Below, one piece after another: positions 17,313-26,428 of a DNA stretch of 64,000 nucleotides (positions are counted from its first letter, which is position 1; every line of letters begins with the position of its first letter). The notes beneath the pieces are model-generated. The model did not search any database. It saw only the letters and a list, made by a program, of their open reading frames with translations, and had not been told where the DNA came from. Made by a program: the position numbers and the translations under genes. The DNA is from Polaribacter sp. KT25b (GTDB lineage Bacteria; Bacteroidota; Bacteroidia; Flavobacteriales; Flavobacteriaceae), in assembly GCF_900105145.1 (NCBI RefSeq), contig NZ_LT629752.1, positions 434,001-498,000 on the forward strand, written 5' to 3'.

Positions 17313-17329
17313 GCTATTAAAAGAATACA

Positions 17330-18100
17330 ATGAGTAAAAAAACACCAAAGTTAACAGTAGTAGGTGCTGGCCCTGGAGATATAGATTTAATCACAGTAAA
17401 AGCCATTAAAGTTTTAAGAACTGCAGATGTTGTTTTGTATGATGCTTTGGTAAATGAAGAATTGTTAGATTATATCAATCCAGAAGCAGAACAAATTTTT
17501 GTAGGAAAAAGAAGAGGATGTTACACTTATCAACAAGAACAAATTAATGAGTTAATTGTAGAAAGAGCAAAAGCTTTTGGACATGTAGTTCGCTTAAAAG
17601 GTGGTGATCCTTTTATTTTTGGTAGAGGAGCAGAAGAAATGGAATTTGTTGCAAATTTAGGTGTAGAGGTTGCTGTCGTTCCAGGAATTTCATCATCGTT
17701 AGCAGTTGCTGCATATCAAAACATACCTTTAACAAAACGCGGAAGTGCAGAAAGTTTTTGGGTAATTACAGGTACAACAAAAGATCATAAAATTTCTAAT
17801 GATATTGAGTTGGCTGCAAAATCGAATGCAACTGTAGTTGTTTTAATGGGAATGAGTAAGTTGCCTCAAATTGTAAAGTTGTTTCAAGCTGAAGGTAAAA
17901 ATAATTTACCAGTTGCAATTATTCAAAGAGGAACAACTCCTAGAGAAAAAGTTGGAATTGGAACTGTAGATACTATTGAAAGTATTGTTGTAGAAAAGGA
18001 ATTAAAAAATCCAGCAATTATTGTTTTAGGAGAAGTTGTAAAGCATCGTCAAGCAATTTTAGATATTCAACAACAATTTGCAAACGATTTAAAAGGATAG
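17330..18100 (+). CDS. cobA: Uroporphyrinogen-III C-methyltransferase
   Basis: SAM-dependent methylase that makes precorrin-2, the first step to siroheme, the cofactor of the sulfite reductase encoded 17 bases upstream. The 256-residue protein has the SUMT hallmarks VGAGPGDIDLITVKA near the N-terminus, VRLKGGDPFIFGRG, and VVPGISSSLAVAAY. It is a stand-alone methylase rather than a CysG fusion; the dehydrogenase/ferrochelatase part is the next gene, 4 bases downstream. Cytosolic. Confidence 0.96.
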   Translation: MSKKTPKLTVVGAGPGDIDLITVKAIKVLRTADVVLYDALVNEELLDYINPEAEQIFVGKRRGCYTYQQEQINELIVERAKAFGHVVRLKGGDPFIFGRGAEEMEFVANLGVEVAVVPGISSSLAVAAYQNIPLTKRGSAESFWVITGTTKDHKISNDIELAAKSNATVVVLMGMSKLPQIVKLFQAEGKNNLPVAIIQRGTTPREKVGIGTVDTIESIVVEKELKNPAIIVLGEVVKHRQAILDIQQQFANDLKG

Positions 18101-18104
18101 TTTT

Positions 18105-18683
18105 ATGGAAAGAAATAATTTATATCCTATTTTCTTAAAAACAAAAAACCTTGAAGTTTTAATTGTTGGTGGAGGTTTTGTAGCTGAAGAAAAATTAACT
18201 TTTTTGTTAAAATCAAGTCCAGATGCTAATGTAACAATGGTTTCACCTTTTTTTAGGGAAGGAACTATCGAGTTGGCAAAAAAAGGGTGTGTTACTTTAG
18301 TTACAGATTCGTATCAAAAAAAGTATTTACTTGGCAGACACATTGTAGTAGCAACAACAGATATCCCTGAAGTAAATGTACAAGTTTGGAAAGATTGTAG
18401 AGCGGAAGCAAAATTAGTTAACGTTGCAGATAATCCGCCTTATTGTGATTTTTATATGGGAGGAATTGTAACCAAAGGAAATGTAAAAGTTGCCATTTCT
18501 ACAAACGGGAAATCACCTACAACAGCCAAAAGATTACGTCAGTTTTTTGAGGAAGTAATTCCAGAAAATATTGACGATTTAGTGAAGAATTTAAACGAAT
18601 ATAGAAAAACCATCAAAGGAGACTTTGAAGAAAAAGTAGAAAAACTAAACGAGTTTACGAAGAGTTTAGTAGAAAAAAAGTAG
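18105..18683 (+). CDS. Precorrin-2 dehydrogenase / sirohydrochlorin ferrochelatase (Met8/CysG-N type)
   Basis: Completes siroheme synthesis after CobA. The 192-residue protein begins with the family pattern YPIFLKTKNLEVLIVGGGFVAEEKLTFLL (a GxGxxxxxK Rossmann motif) and has VNVADNPPYCDFYMG and KVAISTNGKSPTTAKRLRQ, both typical of Met8/SirC. In Met8 both oxidation and iron insertion reside in one protein; whether chelation is retained here cannot be told from sequence alone. It overlaps nothing and follows cobA closely, so the pair is certainly co-transcribed. The gene ends just before a dispersed palindromic repeat. Confidence 0.93.
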   Translation: MERNNLYPIFLKTKNLEVLIVGGGFVAEEKLTFLLKSSPDANVTMVSPFFREGTIELAKKGCVTLVTDSYQKKYLLGRHIVVATTDIPEVNVQVWKDCRAEAKLVNVADNPPYCDFYMGGIVTKGNVKVAISTNGKSPTTAKRLRQFFEEVIPENIDDLVKNLNEYRKTIKGDFEEKVEKLNEFTKSLVEKK

Positions 18684-18689
18684 ATTAGA

Positions 18690-18832
18690 AACTGTCATTG
18701 CAAATAAAGTGAAGCAATCTCTCTGTAAATAGAGATCTTTAGACTTCATTACATTTCGCTCAAGATGACAAAAGTTTGTCATTTCGAACGAAGCTTTAGC
18801 GGAGTTGAGAAATCTCAACAAAATATTAAATA
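18690..18832. repeat. Compound palindromic intergenic repeat
   Basis: Two imperfect palindromic units occupy this gap. One runs from GTCATTGCAAAT (about 18698) to CTCAAGATGAC (about 18770), and the second starts GTCATTTCGAACGAAG (18778) and ends GAGAAATCTC. GTCATTGC and GTCATTTCGA-type units are familiar dispersed elements in Bacteroidetes. The element interrupts the operon between siroheme and ferredoxin-reductase genes. Confidence 0.65.
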
Positions 18833-18852
18833 ATATAAGGATTATAAACAAG

Positions 18853-19908
18853 ATGATTACAACAGATATATTAATTATTGGTGCAGGACCAACAGGATTA
18901 TTTACAATTTTTGAAGCAGGTTTATTAAAATTAAAATGTCATTTAATTGATGCATTACCACAACCTGGAGGGCAATGTTCAGAGATTTATCCGAAAAAAC
19001 CAATTTATGATATTCCTGCATATCCAGAAATTTTAGCAGGTGATTTAACACATAAGTTAATAGAACAAACTAAACAATTTGAACCTGGTTTTACTTTAGG
19101 AGAAAGAGCAGAAACTATAGACAAGCAAGAAGATGGTACTTTTATTGTAACAACCAATAAAGGAACAAAACATCATGCAAAAATTGTTGCAATTGCAGGT
19201 GGTTTAGGTTCTTTTGAACCAAGAAAACCTAAGTTAGATAATATTACTAAGTTTGAAGATAATGGAGTTGAGTACATCATTAAAGAGCCTGAGTTTTACA
19301 GAGATAAAAATGTAGTAATTGCAGGTGGAGGAGATTCTGCTTTAGATTGGTCTATATTTTTAGCTGATGTTGCAAAATCTGTAACTTTAGTACATAGACG
19401 TAACGAGTTTAGAGGAGCTTTAGATTCTGTAGAAAAAGTACAAGAATTAAAAGATGCTGGTAAGATTACTTTAATTACTCCTGCAGAAATTACAGCCATT
19501 TTAGGTGATGATAAAGTAACGGGTGTTACTGTTCAAAAGAAAGGAGAAGAACCTGTAGATGTAGAAACAGATCATTTTATTCCTTTATTTGGATTATCTC
19601 CAAAATTAGGTCCAATTGCAAATTGGGGATTAGAAATCGAGAAAAATGCAATTAAGGTAAATAATGCCTTAGATTATCAAACAAATATTCCAGGAATTTA
19701 CGCTATTGGTGATGTAAATACATATCCAGGAAAATTAAAATTGATTCTTTGTGGTTTTCACGAAGCAACTTTAATGTGTCAAAGTGCATACAAAAGAATC
19801 TTTCCAGACAAGAAATATGTAATGAAATATACTACAGTTGGTGGTGTAGAAGGTTTTGATGGAACTAAAAAAGAAGCGCCAAAAGCAGTTGTAAAAGCAA
19901 TTCATTAA
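18853..19908 (+). CDS. Ferredoxin--NADP(+) reductase, thioredoxin-reductase-like type
   Basis: Flavoprotein that passes electrons from NADPH to ferredoxin, presumably to feed sulfite reductase. The true start is taken as 18853 (MITTDILIIGAGPTGLF); an in-frame ATG at 18805 lies inside the upstream repeat and adds residues before the FAD motif. From that start the protein is 351 aa with an FAD motif GAGPTG near residue 10 and an NADPH motif VVIAGGGDSALDWS. It has PQPGGQCSEIYP where thioredoxin reductases differ, and lacks the redox CxxC pair, which separates it from true thioredoxin reductases. Its C-terminal part, GVEGFDGTKKEAPKAV, may cover the flavin. Confidence 0.92.
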   Translation: MITTDILIIGAGPTGLFTIFEAGLLKLKCHLIDALPQPGGQCSEIYPKKPIYDIPAYPEILAGDLTHKLIEQTKQFEPGFTLGERAETIDKQEDGTFIVTTNKGTKHHAKIVAIAGGLGSFEPRKPKLDNITKFEDNGVEYIIKEPEFYRDKNVVIAGGGDSALDWSIFLADVAKSVTLVHRRNEFRGALDSVEKVQELKDAGKITLITPAEITAILGDDKVTGVTVQKKGEEPVDVETDHFIPLFGLSPKLGPIANWGLEIEKNAIKVNNALDYQTNIPGIYAIGDVNTYPGKLKLILCGFHEATLMCQSAYKRIFPDKKYVMKYTTVGGVEGFDGTKKEAPKAVVKAIH

Positions 19909-19915
19909 TTTTTTT

Positions 19916-20002
19916 AGAAGCTATTTTCAGCTTTCAGCACTCGCTTTTTTGCTCCAAAAAGCAAAAAGAGCTCAAACAAATGCTTCAATCTGGGCTAGAC
20001 TT
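19916..20002 (+). repeat. Dispersed MITE-like repeat, copy A (partial)
   Basis: Starts AGAAGCTATTTTC and contains CACTCGCTTTTTTG, GCAAAAAGAGCTCAAAC and TTCAATCTGGGCTA. The same order of blocks recurs at 42340-42437, 58382-58475 and 62451-62530, and in reverse at 26665-26814. Arms CTTTTTTGC/GCAAAAAG can pair. Confidence 0.7.
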
Positions 20003-20142
20003 GTCTGAATCAAGTAGCTTTCTTGCAATTAATTGCGAATTTAAACCATAACGGCTTTCTTGTTTATTTAAAAACAATCTAAGTGTAAATTTGTTAGGTT
20101 TGTATAAATTTGCAGACAACATAAATAAAGAAAAATAGATAG

Positions 20143-20472
20143 ATGCAAGACATCAATATTAAAATAACAGACAGAAATGGTCAAACACATGAGGTTGTTG
20201 CACCAACAGATATGGCAATGAACCTAATGGAAGTTGTTCGTTCTTACGAATTAGCAGAAGAAGGAACAATTGGTATTTGTGGAGGTATGGCTATGTGTGC
20301 TTCTTGTCAATGTTATGTAAATTCAGAGCATGAATTGCCAGAAATGACAGATGATGAAGATGCTATGTTAGCAGAAGCATTTAATGTAGAAGATAATAGT
20401 AGATTAGGTTGTCAGATTCAAATGACACCAGAAATGGAAGGTTTAGAGGTAACTTTAGCACCAGAAATGTAA
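20143..20472 (+). CDS. [2Fe-2S] ferredoxin (adrenodoxin-like)
   Basis: Small electron carrier of 109 aa. The cluster ligands are Cys46, Cys52, Cys55 and Cys90, in CGGMAMCASC and LGCQ; an extra Cys57 is close by. The fold resembles adrenodoxin/Isc ferredoxins, with an acidic surface (ELPEMTDDEDAMLAEAF) typical of interaction with a reductase. Upstream is the flavin reductase gene and further upstream sulfite reductase, so the three probably form one electron path. It may also have its own promoter: TAAATTTG at 20105-20112 fits the -7 box. cysE starts 9 bases after its stop. Confidence 0.95.
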   Translation: MQDINIKITDRNGQTHEVVAPTDMAMNLMEVVRSYELAEEGTIGICGGMAMCASCQCYVNSEHELPEMTDDEDAMLAEAFNVEDNSRLGCQIQMTPEMEGLEVTLAPEM

Positions 20473-20481
20473 AACGCTACA

Positions 20482-21240
20482 ATGAAAGAAACGGCACAAA
20501 TAGTTACGTTTAAAAACTACAGCATGTGTTTAAGAGATGCCGTAGAAGTTTTTACCAAACAGTTAATTAATAATTTGTTTGATGAACGCCATTTGTCTGA
20601 AAGTGGACCAGAAACAAGATTGAAATTTCTTAAAATTTTAGAACGATTATCCGTTGAAAACGGAGAAAATTTGTGGAATGATTTTGAAAACTCTTTTGTT
20701 TCTATACGTCAAAAATTAGATTTAGATGCTGCGGCTGCAGAAAAAAATGATCCTGCTGCTAAAAGTTTAGAAGAAATTTATTTAGCGTATCCAGGTTTTT
20801 ATGCAATTGCAGTGTATCGTTTAAGTCACCAATTATTAAAATTAGGAATTCCTGTTTTTCCAAGAATAATGAGCGAGTTTGCACATAGTAAAACGGGTAC
20901 AGATATTCATCCAGGAGCAGAAATAGGAGATTCTTTTTTTATAGATCATGCAACAGGAATTGTTATTGGAGAAACGACCATTATTAAAGAGAATGTACAG
21001 ATTTTTCAGGGAGTTACCTTAGGCGGAATTCAAGTAAAGAAAAGTTTAGCATCTACTAAAAGACACCCTACTATTGAAAGTGGTGTGGTTATTTATGCAA
21101 ATGCTACTATTTTAGGAGGAGATGTTGTTATAGGAAAAAACTCAGTAATTGGTGCCAATGTTTGTATTATGGAATCAGTACCAGAAAACTCTGTAGTTAC
21201 AGTGCAATTAGAAAATAATATTTTTCAAAAAAGAAATTAA
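20482..21240 (+). CDS. cysE: Serine O-acetyltransferase
   Basis: Acetylates serine to O-acetylserine, the acceptor for sulfide in cysteine synthesis. The 252-residue protein has an N-terminal helical half and a left-handed hexapeptide-repeat C-terminal half (DIHPGAEIGDSFFIDHATGIVIGET, then GVTLGG and ANATILGGDVVIG). His and Asp of FIDHATG are the conserved active-site residues. It is of the longer EpsC-like kind found in Bacteroidetes. It lies between ferredoxin and cysM with 1-base spacing to the latter, so the two final steps of cysteine synthesis are coupled. C-terminal residues normally engage cysteine synthase; here the tail is NNIFQKRN. Confidence 0.95.
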   Translation: MKETAQIVTFKNYSMCLRDAVEVFTKQLINNLFDERHLSESGPETRLKFLKILERLSVENGENLWNDFENSFVSIRQKLDLDAAAAEKNDPAAKSLEEIYLAYPGFYAIAVYRLSHQLLKLGIPVFPRIMSEFAHSKTGTDIHPGAEIGDSFFIDHATGIVIGETTIIKENVQIFQGVTLGGIQVKKSLASTKRHPTIESGVVIYANATILGGDVVIGKNSVIGANVCIMESVPENSVVTVQLENNIFQKRN

Positions 21241-21241
21241 A

Positions 21242-22129
21242 ATGCAAACCAAAAGTATCATAGATTTTGTTGGAAATACGCCGCTTGTAGAAGTGCAAAA
21301 CATATTTAAAAAAGAAGGGGTAACTTTATTGTTAAAGCTAGAAGGAAACAATCCTGGAGGTAGCGTTAAAGACAGAGCTGCTTATTATATGATTTCTGAG
21401 GCTATCAAAAGAAAAAATATAAGAAAAGGAGATACTTTGGTAGAAGCAACCAGTGGAAACACGGGTATAGCATTAGCTTTAATGGCAAAAGTTTTAGGGG
21501 TGAATATGGTAATTACAATGCCAGAAAACTCTACTATAGAACGTGTTAAAACAATGCGTGCTTACGGAGCAAAAGTAATCTTAACTCCGGCAGATAAAGG
21601 GATGGAAGGTGCTATTGATTATGCATTAAAACTGAAATATAAAAAAGGATATTTTAGATTAAATCAGTTTGATAATTTTGATAACCCGAAAGCACATTTT
21701 AATACAACGGGCCCAGAGATTTGGAGAGATACAGAAGGAGAGGTAACTCATTTTGTTTCTGCAATGGGAACAACGGGAACCATAACTGGGGTATCTGATT
21801 ATTTAAAACAACAAAACCAAAACATTACTATTATTGGAGCACAACCTAAAGATGGAGCTAAAATTCCTGGAATTAGAAAATGGTCTGAAGAATATATGCC
21901 TGCTATTTTTAAACCCAAAAAAATAGATACAGTATTAGAAGTAGGGGAAGAAGAAGCAAGAGAAATGACCATTCGTTTAGCCAAAGAAGAAGGTGTTTTT
22001 GCAGGAATGAGCAGTGGAGGATCTGTTGCTACGGCAATAAAAGTGGCTAATTCTATAGATAAAGGTGTTGTGGTTGCTATAATTTGTGATAGAGGAGACC
22101 GTTACTTATCATCAGATATCTACGAATAA
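21242..22129 (+). CDS. cysM: Cysteine synthase (O-acetylserine sulfhydrylase), CysM type
   Basis: PLP enzyme that makes cysteine from O-acetylserine and sulfide. At 295 aa it is the shorter B-type. The PLP lysine is Lys43 in NNPGGSVKDRAAYY, the substrate loop is TSGNTG (about residues 70-75), and the glycine-rich phosphate loop is GTTGTITG. Its C-terminus ICDRGDRYLSSDIYE is characteristic of CysM. It is the end of the cysteine half of the cluster; 62 bases later the SAM-I riboswitch of the metH transcript begins. Confidence 0.95.
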   Translation: MQTKSIIDFVGNTPLVEVQNIFKKEGVTLLLKLEGNNPGGSVKDRAAYYMISEAIKRKNIRKGDTLVEATSGNTGIALALMAKVLGVNMVITMPENSTIERVKTMRAYGAKVILTPADKGMEGAIDYALKLKYKKGYFRLNQFDNFDNPKAHFNTTGPEIWRDTEGEVTHFVSAMGTTGTITGVSDYLKQQNQNITIIGAQPKDGAKIPGIRKWSEEYMPAIFKPKKIDTVLEVGEEEAREMTIRLAKEEGVFAGMSSGGSVATAIKVANSIDKGVVVAIICDRGDRYLSSDIYE

Positions 22130-22191
22130 ATTATAAAAACAAGAAAAAAGTTCGTTACTTTGTAGCGTAATTAGTTCATTTATTTAATATT

Positions 22192-22293
22192 GTTATCAAG
22201 AAAGGTTGAGGGATTAGACCCAAGGAAGCCTTGGCAACCCTTTATCTTTAAAGAAGGTGCTAATTTCTACTGCGAGATAAACAGAGAGATAAC
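22192..22293 (+). promoter_or_regulatory. SAM-I (S-box) riboswitch upstream of metH
   Basis: P1 GTTATC (22192-22197) with GATAAC (22288-22293). The core sequences AAGAAAGGTTGAGGGATTAG, GCCTTGGCAACC and AAGGTGCTAA match the S-box consensus and the copy at 2372-2492. It controls the split metH genes and probably metF. A second copy of GATAAC at 22321-22326 can compete for the 5' strand of P1. Confidence 0.95.
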
Positions 22294-22347
22294 GGAAAAA
22301 ATGTCAATTCTTCTTTTCCTGATAACACAAAAATTAATTTTCAGGAA
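22294..22347 (+). promoter_or_regulatory. Predicted translational expression platform of the metH riboswitch
   Basis: TTCCTGA (22316-22322) is complementary to TCAGGAA (22341-22347), whose last A is the first base of the metH start codon, so this hairpin would hide the start. TGATAACA (22320-22327) is an exact complement of TGTTATCA (22191-22198), the 5' strand of aptamer P1, and overlaps TTCCTGA. The two pairings exclude each other. Model (inference): without SAM the long-range 8-bp duplex keeps the start open; with SAM, P1 forms and the start is sequestered. Confidence 0.6.
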
Positions 22348-23348
22348 TGTCAAATATATACAAAGCTTTACAAGAAAGAATTTTGGTTTTAGATGGTGCA
22401 ATGGGTACCATGTTGCAAGCCTATAAATTTACGGAAGAAGATTTTAGAGGAGAGCGCTTTAAGGATTATCCAACACCATTACAAGGTAACAACGATTTGT
22501 TATCTATTACCCAACCAGAAGCTATTAAAACCATTCATGGTAAATACTTTGAAGCGGGTGCAGATATTATAGAAACCAATACCTTTTCAGGAACAACTAT
22601 TGCTATGGCAGATTATCAGATGGAAGATTTAGTCTACGAGCTAAACTTTCAATCTGCAAAAATTGCCAAAGAAGTTGCAAATGAGTTTACAGCAAAAGAA
22701 CCTCACAAACCTCGTTTTGTAGCCGGTTCTATTGGTCCTACAAACAGAACAGCAAGTATGTCTCCAGATGTAAATGATCCTGGTTATAGAGCTGTAACCT
22801 TTAATGAGTTACGTATTGCATACAAACAACAAATAGAAGCTTTAGTAGACGGTGGTGTAGATTTACTTTTAGTAGAAACCGTGTTCGATACCTTAAATGC
22901 AAAAGCTGCTTTATTTGCCATCGAAGAAGTAAAAGACGAGAGAGGAATTGATATTCCTACCATGCTAAGCGGTACGATTACAGACGCTTCTGGTAGAACA
23001 TTGTCAGGACAAACGGCAGAAGCATTTTTAATTTCAGTTTCTCATATTCCGTTATTATCTGTTGGGTTTAACTGTGCTCTAGGCGCTAGTTTATTGCAAC
23101 CACATTTAGAAGCCATAGCAAGTAAAACAGACTTTGCAATATCTGCACATCCAAATGCAGGTTTACCAAATGCTTTTGGTGAGTATGATGAAACAGCAGA
23201 AGAAATGGGAGAGCAAATAGAAGAATATTTAAAGAGAAATTTAATTAATATTATTGGAGGTTGTTGCGGTACATCGCCAGAACATATTAAAGAAATTGCT
23301 ACCATTGCGGCAAAATACAAGCCGAGAGAATTTGTAGTAAATGAATAG
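22347..23348 (+). CDS. metH: Methionine synthase MetH, homocysteine-binding domain (split gene, part 1)
   Basis: The N-terminal module of cobalamin-dependent methionine synthase as a separate 333-residue protein. It is a TIM barrel that activates homocysteine through zinc. The module is seen in ILVLDGAMGTMLQ (residues 11-23), ETNTFSGT, GFNCALG and the zinc-binding pair in GGCCGTSPEHI near the C-terminus. The other three MetH modules are in the gene at 23694. Together they total 1224 residues, about the size of single-chain MetH (1227 in E. coli), so nothing appears missing. The ATG at 22347 is preceded by the riboswitch platform. An ABM-domain gene separates it from part 2. Confidence 0.96.
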   Translation: MSNIYKALQERILVLDGAMGTMLQAYKFTEEDFRGERFKDYPTPLQGNNDLLSITQPEAIKTIHGKYFEAGADIIETNTFSGTTIAMADYQMEDLVYELNFQSAKIAKEVANEFTAKEPHKPRFVAGSIGPTNRTASMSPDVNDPGYRAVTFNELRIAYKQQIEALVDGGVDLLLVETVFDTLNAKAALFAIEEVKDERGIDIPTMLSGTITDASGRTLSGQTAEAFLISVSHIPLLSVGFNCALGASLLQPHLEAIASKTDFAISAHPNAGLPNAFGEYDETAEEMGEQIEEYLKRNLINIIGGCCGTSPEHIKEIATIAAKYKPREFVVNE

Positions 23349-23415
23349 TTTTTAGATATAAAAAAGGTAGTTAATACTGCGTAAGCAGAATTATAAAAAA
23401 ATAAATTATAAGTAA

Positions 23416-23697
23416 GTGGTTTTAGAAGTAGCTGTTTTAAACATAAAAAAAGGGCTGTCAAAAGATTTTGAAGCTAGTTTTAAGAAGGCAGAAAGCATTA
23501 TTTCTTCTAAAAAAGGATATGTTTCTCATCAATTGAAAAAATGTATCGAACAAAAAGATAAATATATCTTACTTGTAAATTGGGAAACAATTGAAGATCA
23601 CGAAATTGGATTTAGAAAATCTGATGAATATAAAGAATGGAAAGAGTTATTACATCATTTTTATGATCCTTTTCCTATAGTAGAACATTACATATGA
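23416..23697 (+). CDS. Antibiotic biosynthesis monooxygenase (ABM)-fold small protein
   Basis: A 93-residue protein with the ABM dimeric ferredoxin-like pattern: [12 protein letters not shown] at the start, [26 protein letters not shown], then [36 protein letters not shown]. Such proteins include oxygenases, heme-degrading enzymes and stress proteins; the substrate here is unknown. The start is a GTG at 23416, because the codon just before it in frame is a stop. Its stop overlaps the ATG of the second metH gene (ATGA), so translation is coupled. Its place inside the split metH suggests a link to methionine synthase, possibly incidental. Confidence 0.85.
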   Translation: MVLEVAVLNIKKGLSKDFEASFKKAESIISSKKGYVSHQLKKCIEQKDKYILLVNWETIEDHEIGFRKSDEYKEWKELLHHFYDPFPIVEHYI

Positions 23698-26369
23698 AAG
23701 TGAAACAAACAAAATATATGCATTTATCAGGATTAGAACCTCTAGTCTTGAATGAGAACAGCAATTTTATTAATGTAGGTGAACGTACAAATGTTGCGGG
23801 GTCTCGTAAGTTTTTAAGATTGATAAAAAACGAGCAATTTGATGAAGCCTTAGACATTGCAAGACATCAAGTAGATGGAGGGGCACAAATTATCGATATT
23901 AATTTTGATGACGGTTTAATTGATGGAAAACAAGCCATGGTTCGTTTTCTAAATTTAATTGCTGCAGAACCAGATATTTGTAGAGTGCCAATTATGATTG
24001 ATAGCTCTAAATGGGAAATTATAGAAGCTGGTTTGCAAGTTGTACAAGGAAAATGTGTTGTAAATTCTATTTCACTTAAAGAAGGAAAAGAAAAATTTAT
24101 TTGGGAAGCAAAACAAATAAAACGTTATGGAGCTGCGGTAATTGTAATGGCTTTTGATGAAGTAGGACAGGCAGATAATTATGATCGTAGAATTGAAATT
24201 GCTAAAAAATCGTATGATATTTTAGTAAATGAAGTTGGTTTTCCTAGTGAAGACATCATTTTCGATTTAAATATATTTCCTGTTGCCACAGGGATGGATG
24301 AACATAGAAAAAATGCCATCGATTTTATTGAAGCAACTCGTTGGGTAAGACAAAATTTACCAAATGTTTCTGTAAGTGGGGGTGTAAGTAACGTGTCGTT
24401 TTCTTTTAGAGGAAATGACGGAGTAAGAGAAGCAATGCATTCTGTATTCTTATATTATGCTATTCAAGCTGGTATGAATATGGGAATTGTAAACCCTGCA
24501 CTTTTAGAAGTGTATGATAACATACCAAAAGATTTACTAGAATATGTAGAAGATGTAATTCTAGATAGAAGAGAAGACGCAACAGAGCGTTTATTAGATT
24601 TTGCAGAAACTGTAAAAGGTTCGAAAGTAGAAAAAACAGTAGATTTATCTTGGAGAGAAAACCCTTTACAAGATAGAATTACACATGCGTTAGTAAAAGG
24701 AATCGATGCTTTTATTATAGAAGATATAGAACAAGCAAGGCAAGAAGCAGCAGCACCAATAGAAGTGATTGAAGGTCATTTAATGATTGGTATGAATGTG
24801 GTGGGAGATTTATTTGGAGCAGGAAAAATGTTTTTGCCACAAGTAGTAAAATCTGCGCGTGTAATGAAAAAAGCGGTAGGGTATTTAAATCCGTTTATTG
24901 AAGCAGAAAAAGGCGATAAGCAAGAACCTGTTGGTAAAATTTTAATGGCAACCGTAAAAGGAGATGTGCATGATATTGGTAAAAACATTGTAAGTGTTGT
25001 TTTGGCGTGTAATAACTACGAAATTGTAGATTTAGGCGTAATGGTTCCGCCAGAAAAGATTATTGAAATGGCCATTAGCGAGCGTGTAGACGCAATTGGT
25101 TTGTCTGGTTTAATTACACCTTCTTTAGATGAAATGGTGTATTTAGCAAAAGAAATGCAACGCCAAAATTTTGTATTGCCTTTGTTAATTGGTGGCGCAA
25201 CAACTTCTAAAGCGCATACAGCTGTTAAAATAGATACACAATATACCAATGCAGTTGTGCATGTAAATGATGCTTCTAGGGCAGTAACGGTTGTAGGAGA
25301 TTTATTAAACAAAAAAACCTCTCATGCATATGTTGCCGAGTTAAAGAAAAATTATGATGAGTTTAGAACCAAATTTTTAAAAAGAGGTAAAGAAAAATCA
25401 TATATTTCTATTGATGAAGCTCGCAAGCGTAAATACAAAATTGATTGGAAAACTTCTGAGATTGTAAAACCAAAAGAATTAGGAATTCAGACTTTAGAGC
25501 AGTTAAGTTTAAAAGAATTAGTTCCTTTTATAGATTGGAGTCCGTTTTTTAGAAGTTGGGATTTACATGGTAAATTTCCTGATATCTTAAAGGATGATCT
25601 TGTTGGTGAACAGGCTACAATTATGTACGATGAAGCCCAAGCAATGATTAAAGAAATTATTGCAAAGCAACTGTTAAAACCAAAAGCAATTTTTGGTTTG
25701 TTTGAAGCAAATACTATAAATGACGATGATATTTCTGTAAAGAAAAAAGGGGGAGAAGAATTTATTTTTAGAACTTTACGTCAGCAATTAAAGAAAAGAG
25801 AAGGTATACCAAATCACGCATTATCAGATTTTATTGCACCAAAAGAAACTGGGGTTACAGATTACATTGGGGCATTTTGTGTAGGTATTTTTGGTGCGCA
25901 AGAATTGGCAGAAAGTTATAAGGCAAAAGAAGATGATTATAATGCAATTATGGCGCAAGCAATTGCAGATCGTTTTGCAGAAGCCATGGCAGAATATTTG
26001 CATAAACAAATTAGAACAAAACATTGGGGTTATGTTGCCGATGAAAGTTTAACAAACGAGGATTTAATAAAGGAAAGTTACAACGGAATTCGTCCTGCAC
26101 CAGGTTATCCTGCTTGTCCAGATCATTTAGAAAAAGAAACCATTTGGGATTTACTTAAAGTTGAAGAAAAAATAGGAGTTACCTTAACAGAAAGTATGGC
26201 AATGTGGCCTGGAGCAGCTGTTTCTGGATATTATTTTGCAAACAAAGAAGCTAAGTATTTTGGTTTGGGTAAAATTACAGACGATCAAGTAACGGATTAT
26301 TCAACAAGAAAGGGAATTACAAAAGAGAAAGCCAGAAAATGGTTACATCCTATTTTAGCAGAAGAATAA
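23694..26369 (+). CDS. metH: Methionine synthase MetH, folate-, cobalamin- and SAM-activation domains (split gene, part 2)
   Basis: Carries the remaining three modules in 891 residues. The pterin-binding domain is at roughly 15-290 ([31 protein letters not shown]). The cobalamin cap and Rossmann domains follow, with the cobalt-ligand motif [10 protein letters not shown] around residues 423-432. The C-terminal reactivation domain has [12 protein letters not shown] around 799-810 and [11 protein letters not shown]. With the part-1 protein it transfers methyl from methyl-tetrahydrofolate to homocysteine. It needs the methyl-folate made by MetF, encoded next. It overlaps the ABM gene by four bases and ends at a terminator. 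Confidence 0.97.
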   Translation: MKVKQTKYMHLSGLEPLVLNENSNFINVGERTNVAGSRKFLRLIKNEQFDEALDIARHQVDGGAQIIDINFDDGLIDGKQAMVRFLNLIAAEPDICRVPIMIDSSKWEIIEAGLQVVQGKCVVNSISLKEGKEKFIWEAKQIKRYGAAVIVMAFDEVGQADNYDRRIEIAKKSYDILVNEVGFPSEDIIFDLNIFPVATGMDEHRKNAIDFIEATRWVRQNLPNVSVSGGVSNVSFSFRGNDGVREAMHSVFLYYAIQAGMNMGIVNPALLEVYDNIPKDLLEYVEDVILDRREDATERLLDFAETVKGSKVEKTVDLSWRENPLQDRITHALVKGIDAFIIEDIEQARQEAAAPIEVIEGHLMIGMNVVGDLFGAGKMFLPQVVKSARVMKKAVGYLNPFIEAEKGDKQEPVGKILMATVKGDVHDIGKNIVSVVLACNNYEIVDLGVMVPPEKIIEMAISERVDAIGLSGLITPSLDEMVYLAKEMQRQNFVLPLLIGGATTSKAHTAVKIDTQYTNAVVHVNDASRAVTVVGDLLNKKTSHAYVAELKKNYDEFRTKFLKRGKEKSYISIDEARKRKYKIDWKTSEIVKPKELGIQTLEQLSLKELVPFIDWSPFFRSWDLHGKFPDILKDDLVGEQATIMYDEAQAMIKEIIAKQLLKPKAIFGLFEANTINDDDISVKKKGGEEFIFRTLRQQLKKREGIPNHALSDFIAPKETGVTDYIGAFCVGIFGAQELAESYKAKEDDYNAIMAQAIADRFAEAMAEYLHKQIRTKHWGYVADESLTNEDLIKESYNGIRPAPGYPACPDHLEKETIWDLLKVEEKIGVTLTESMAMWPGAAVSGYYFANKEAKYFGLGKITDDQVTDYSTRKGITKEKARKWLHPILAEE

Positions 26370-26379
26370 TAATTAATCT

Positions 26380-26412
26380 TAAAAGGTTTTAAAACCCTTT
26401 TAGGTTTTTTCT
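26380..26412 (+). terminator. Terminator after metH part 2
   Basis: TAAAAGGTTTT (26380-26390) is complementary to AAAACCCTTTTA (26391-26402) apart from one extra C, followed by GGTTTTTTC. metF, about 480 bases on, may therefore be transcribed partly on its own. Confidence 0.65.
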
Positions 26413-26428
26413 TACATAAAGAGCATAT

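Noticed and set aside
18805..18852. N-terminal extension of ferredoxin reductase
   Set aside because: The extra 16 residues lie in the intergenic repeat, and the FAD motif of the family begins right after the Met at 18853.
22190..22426. 78-codon plus-strand frame before metH
   Set aside because: It runs through the conserved SAM-I riboswitch and into metH in another frame. The riboswitch and the metH domain start explain this DNA.
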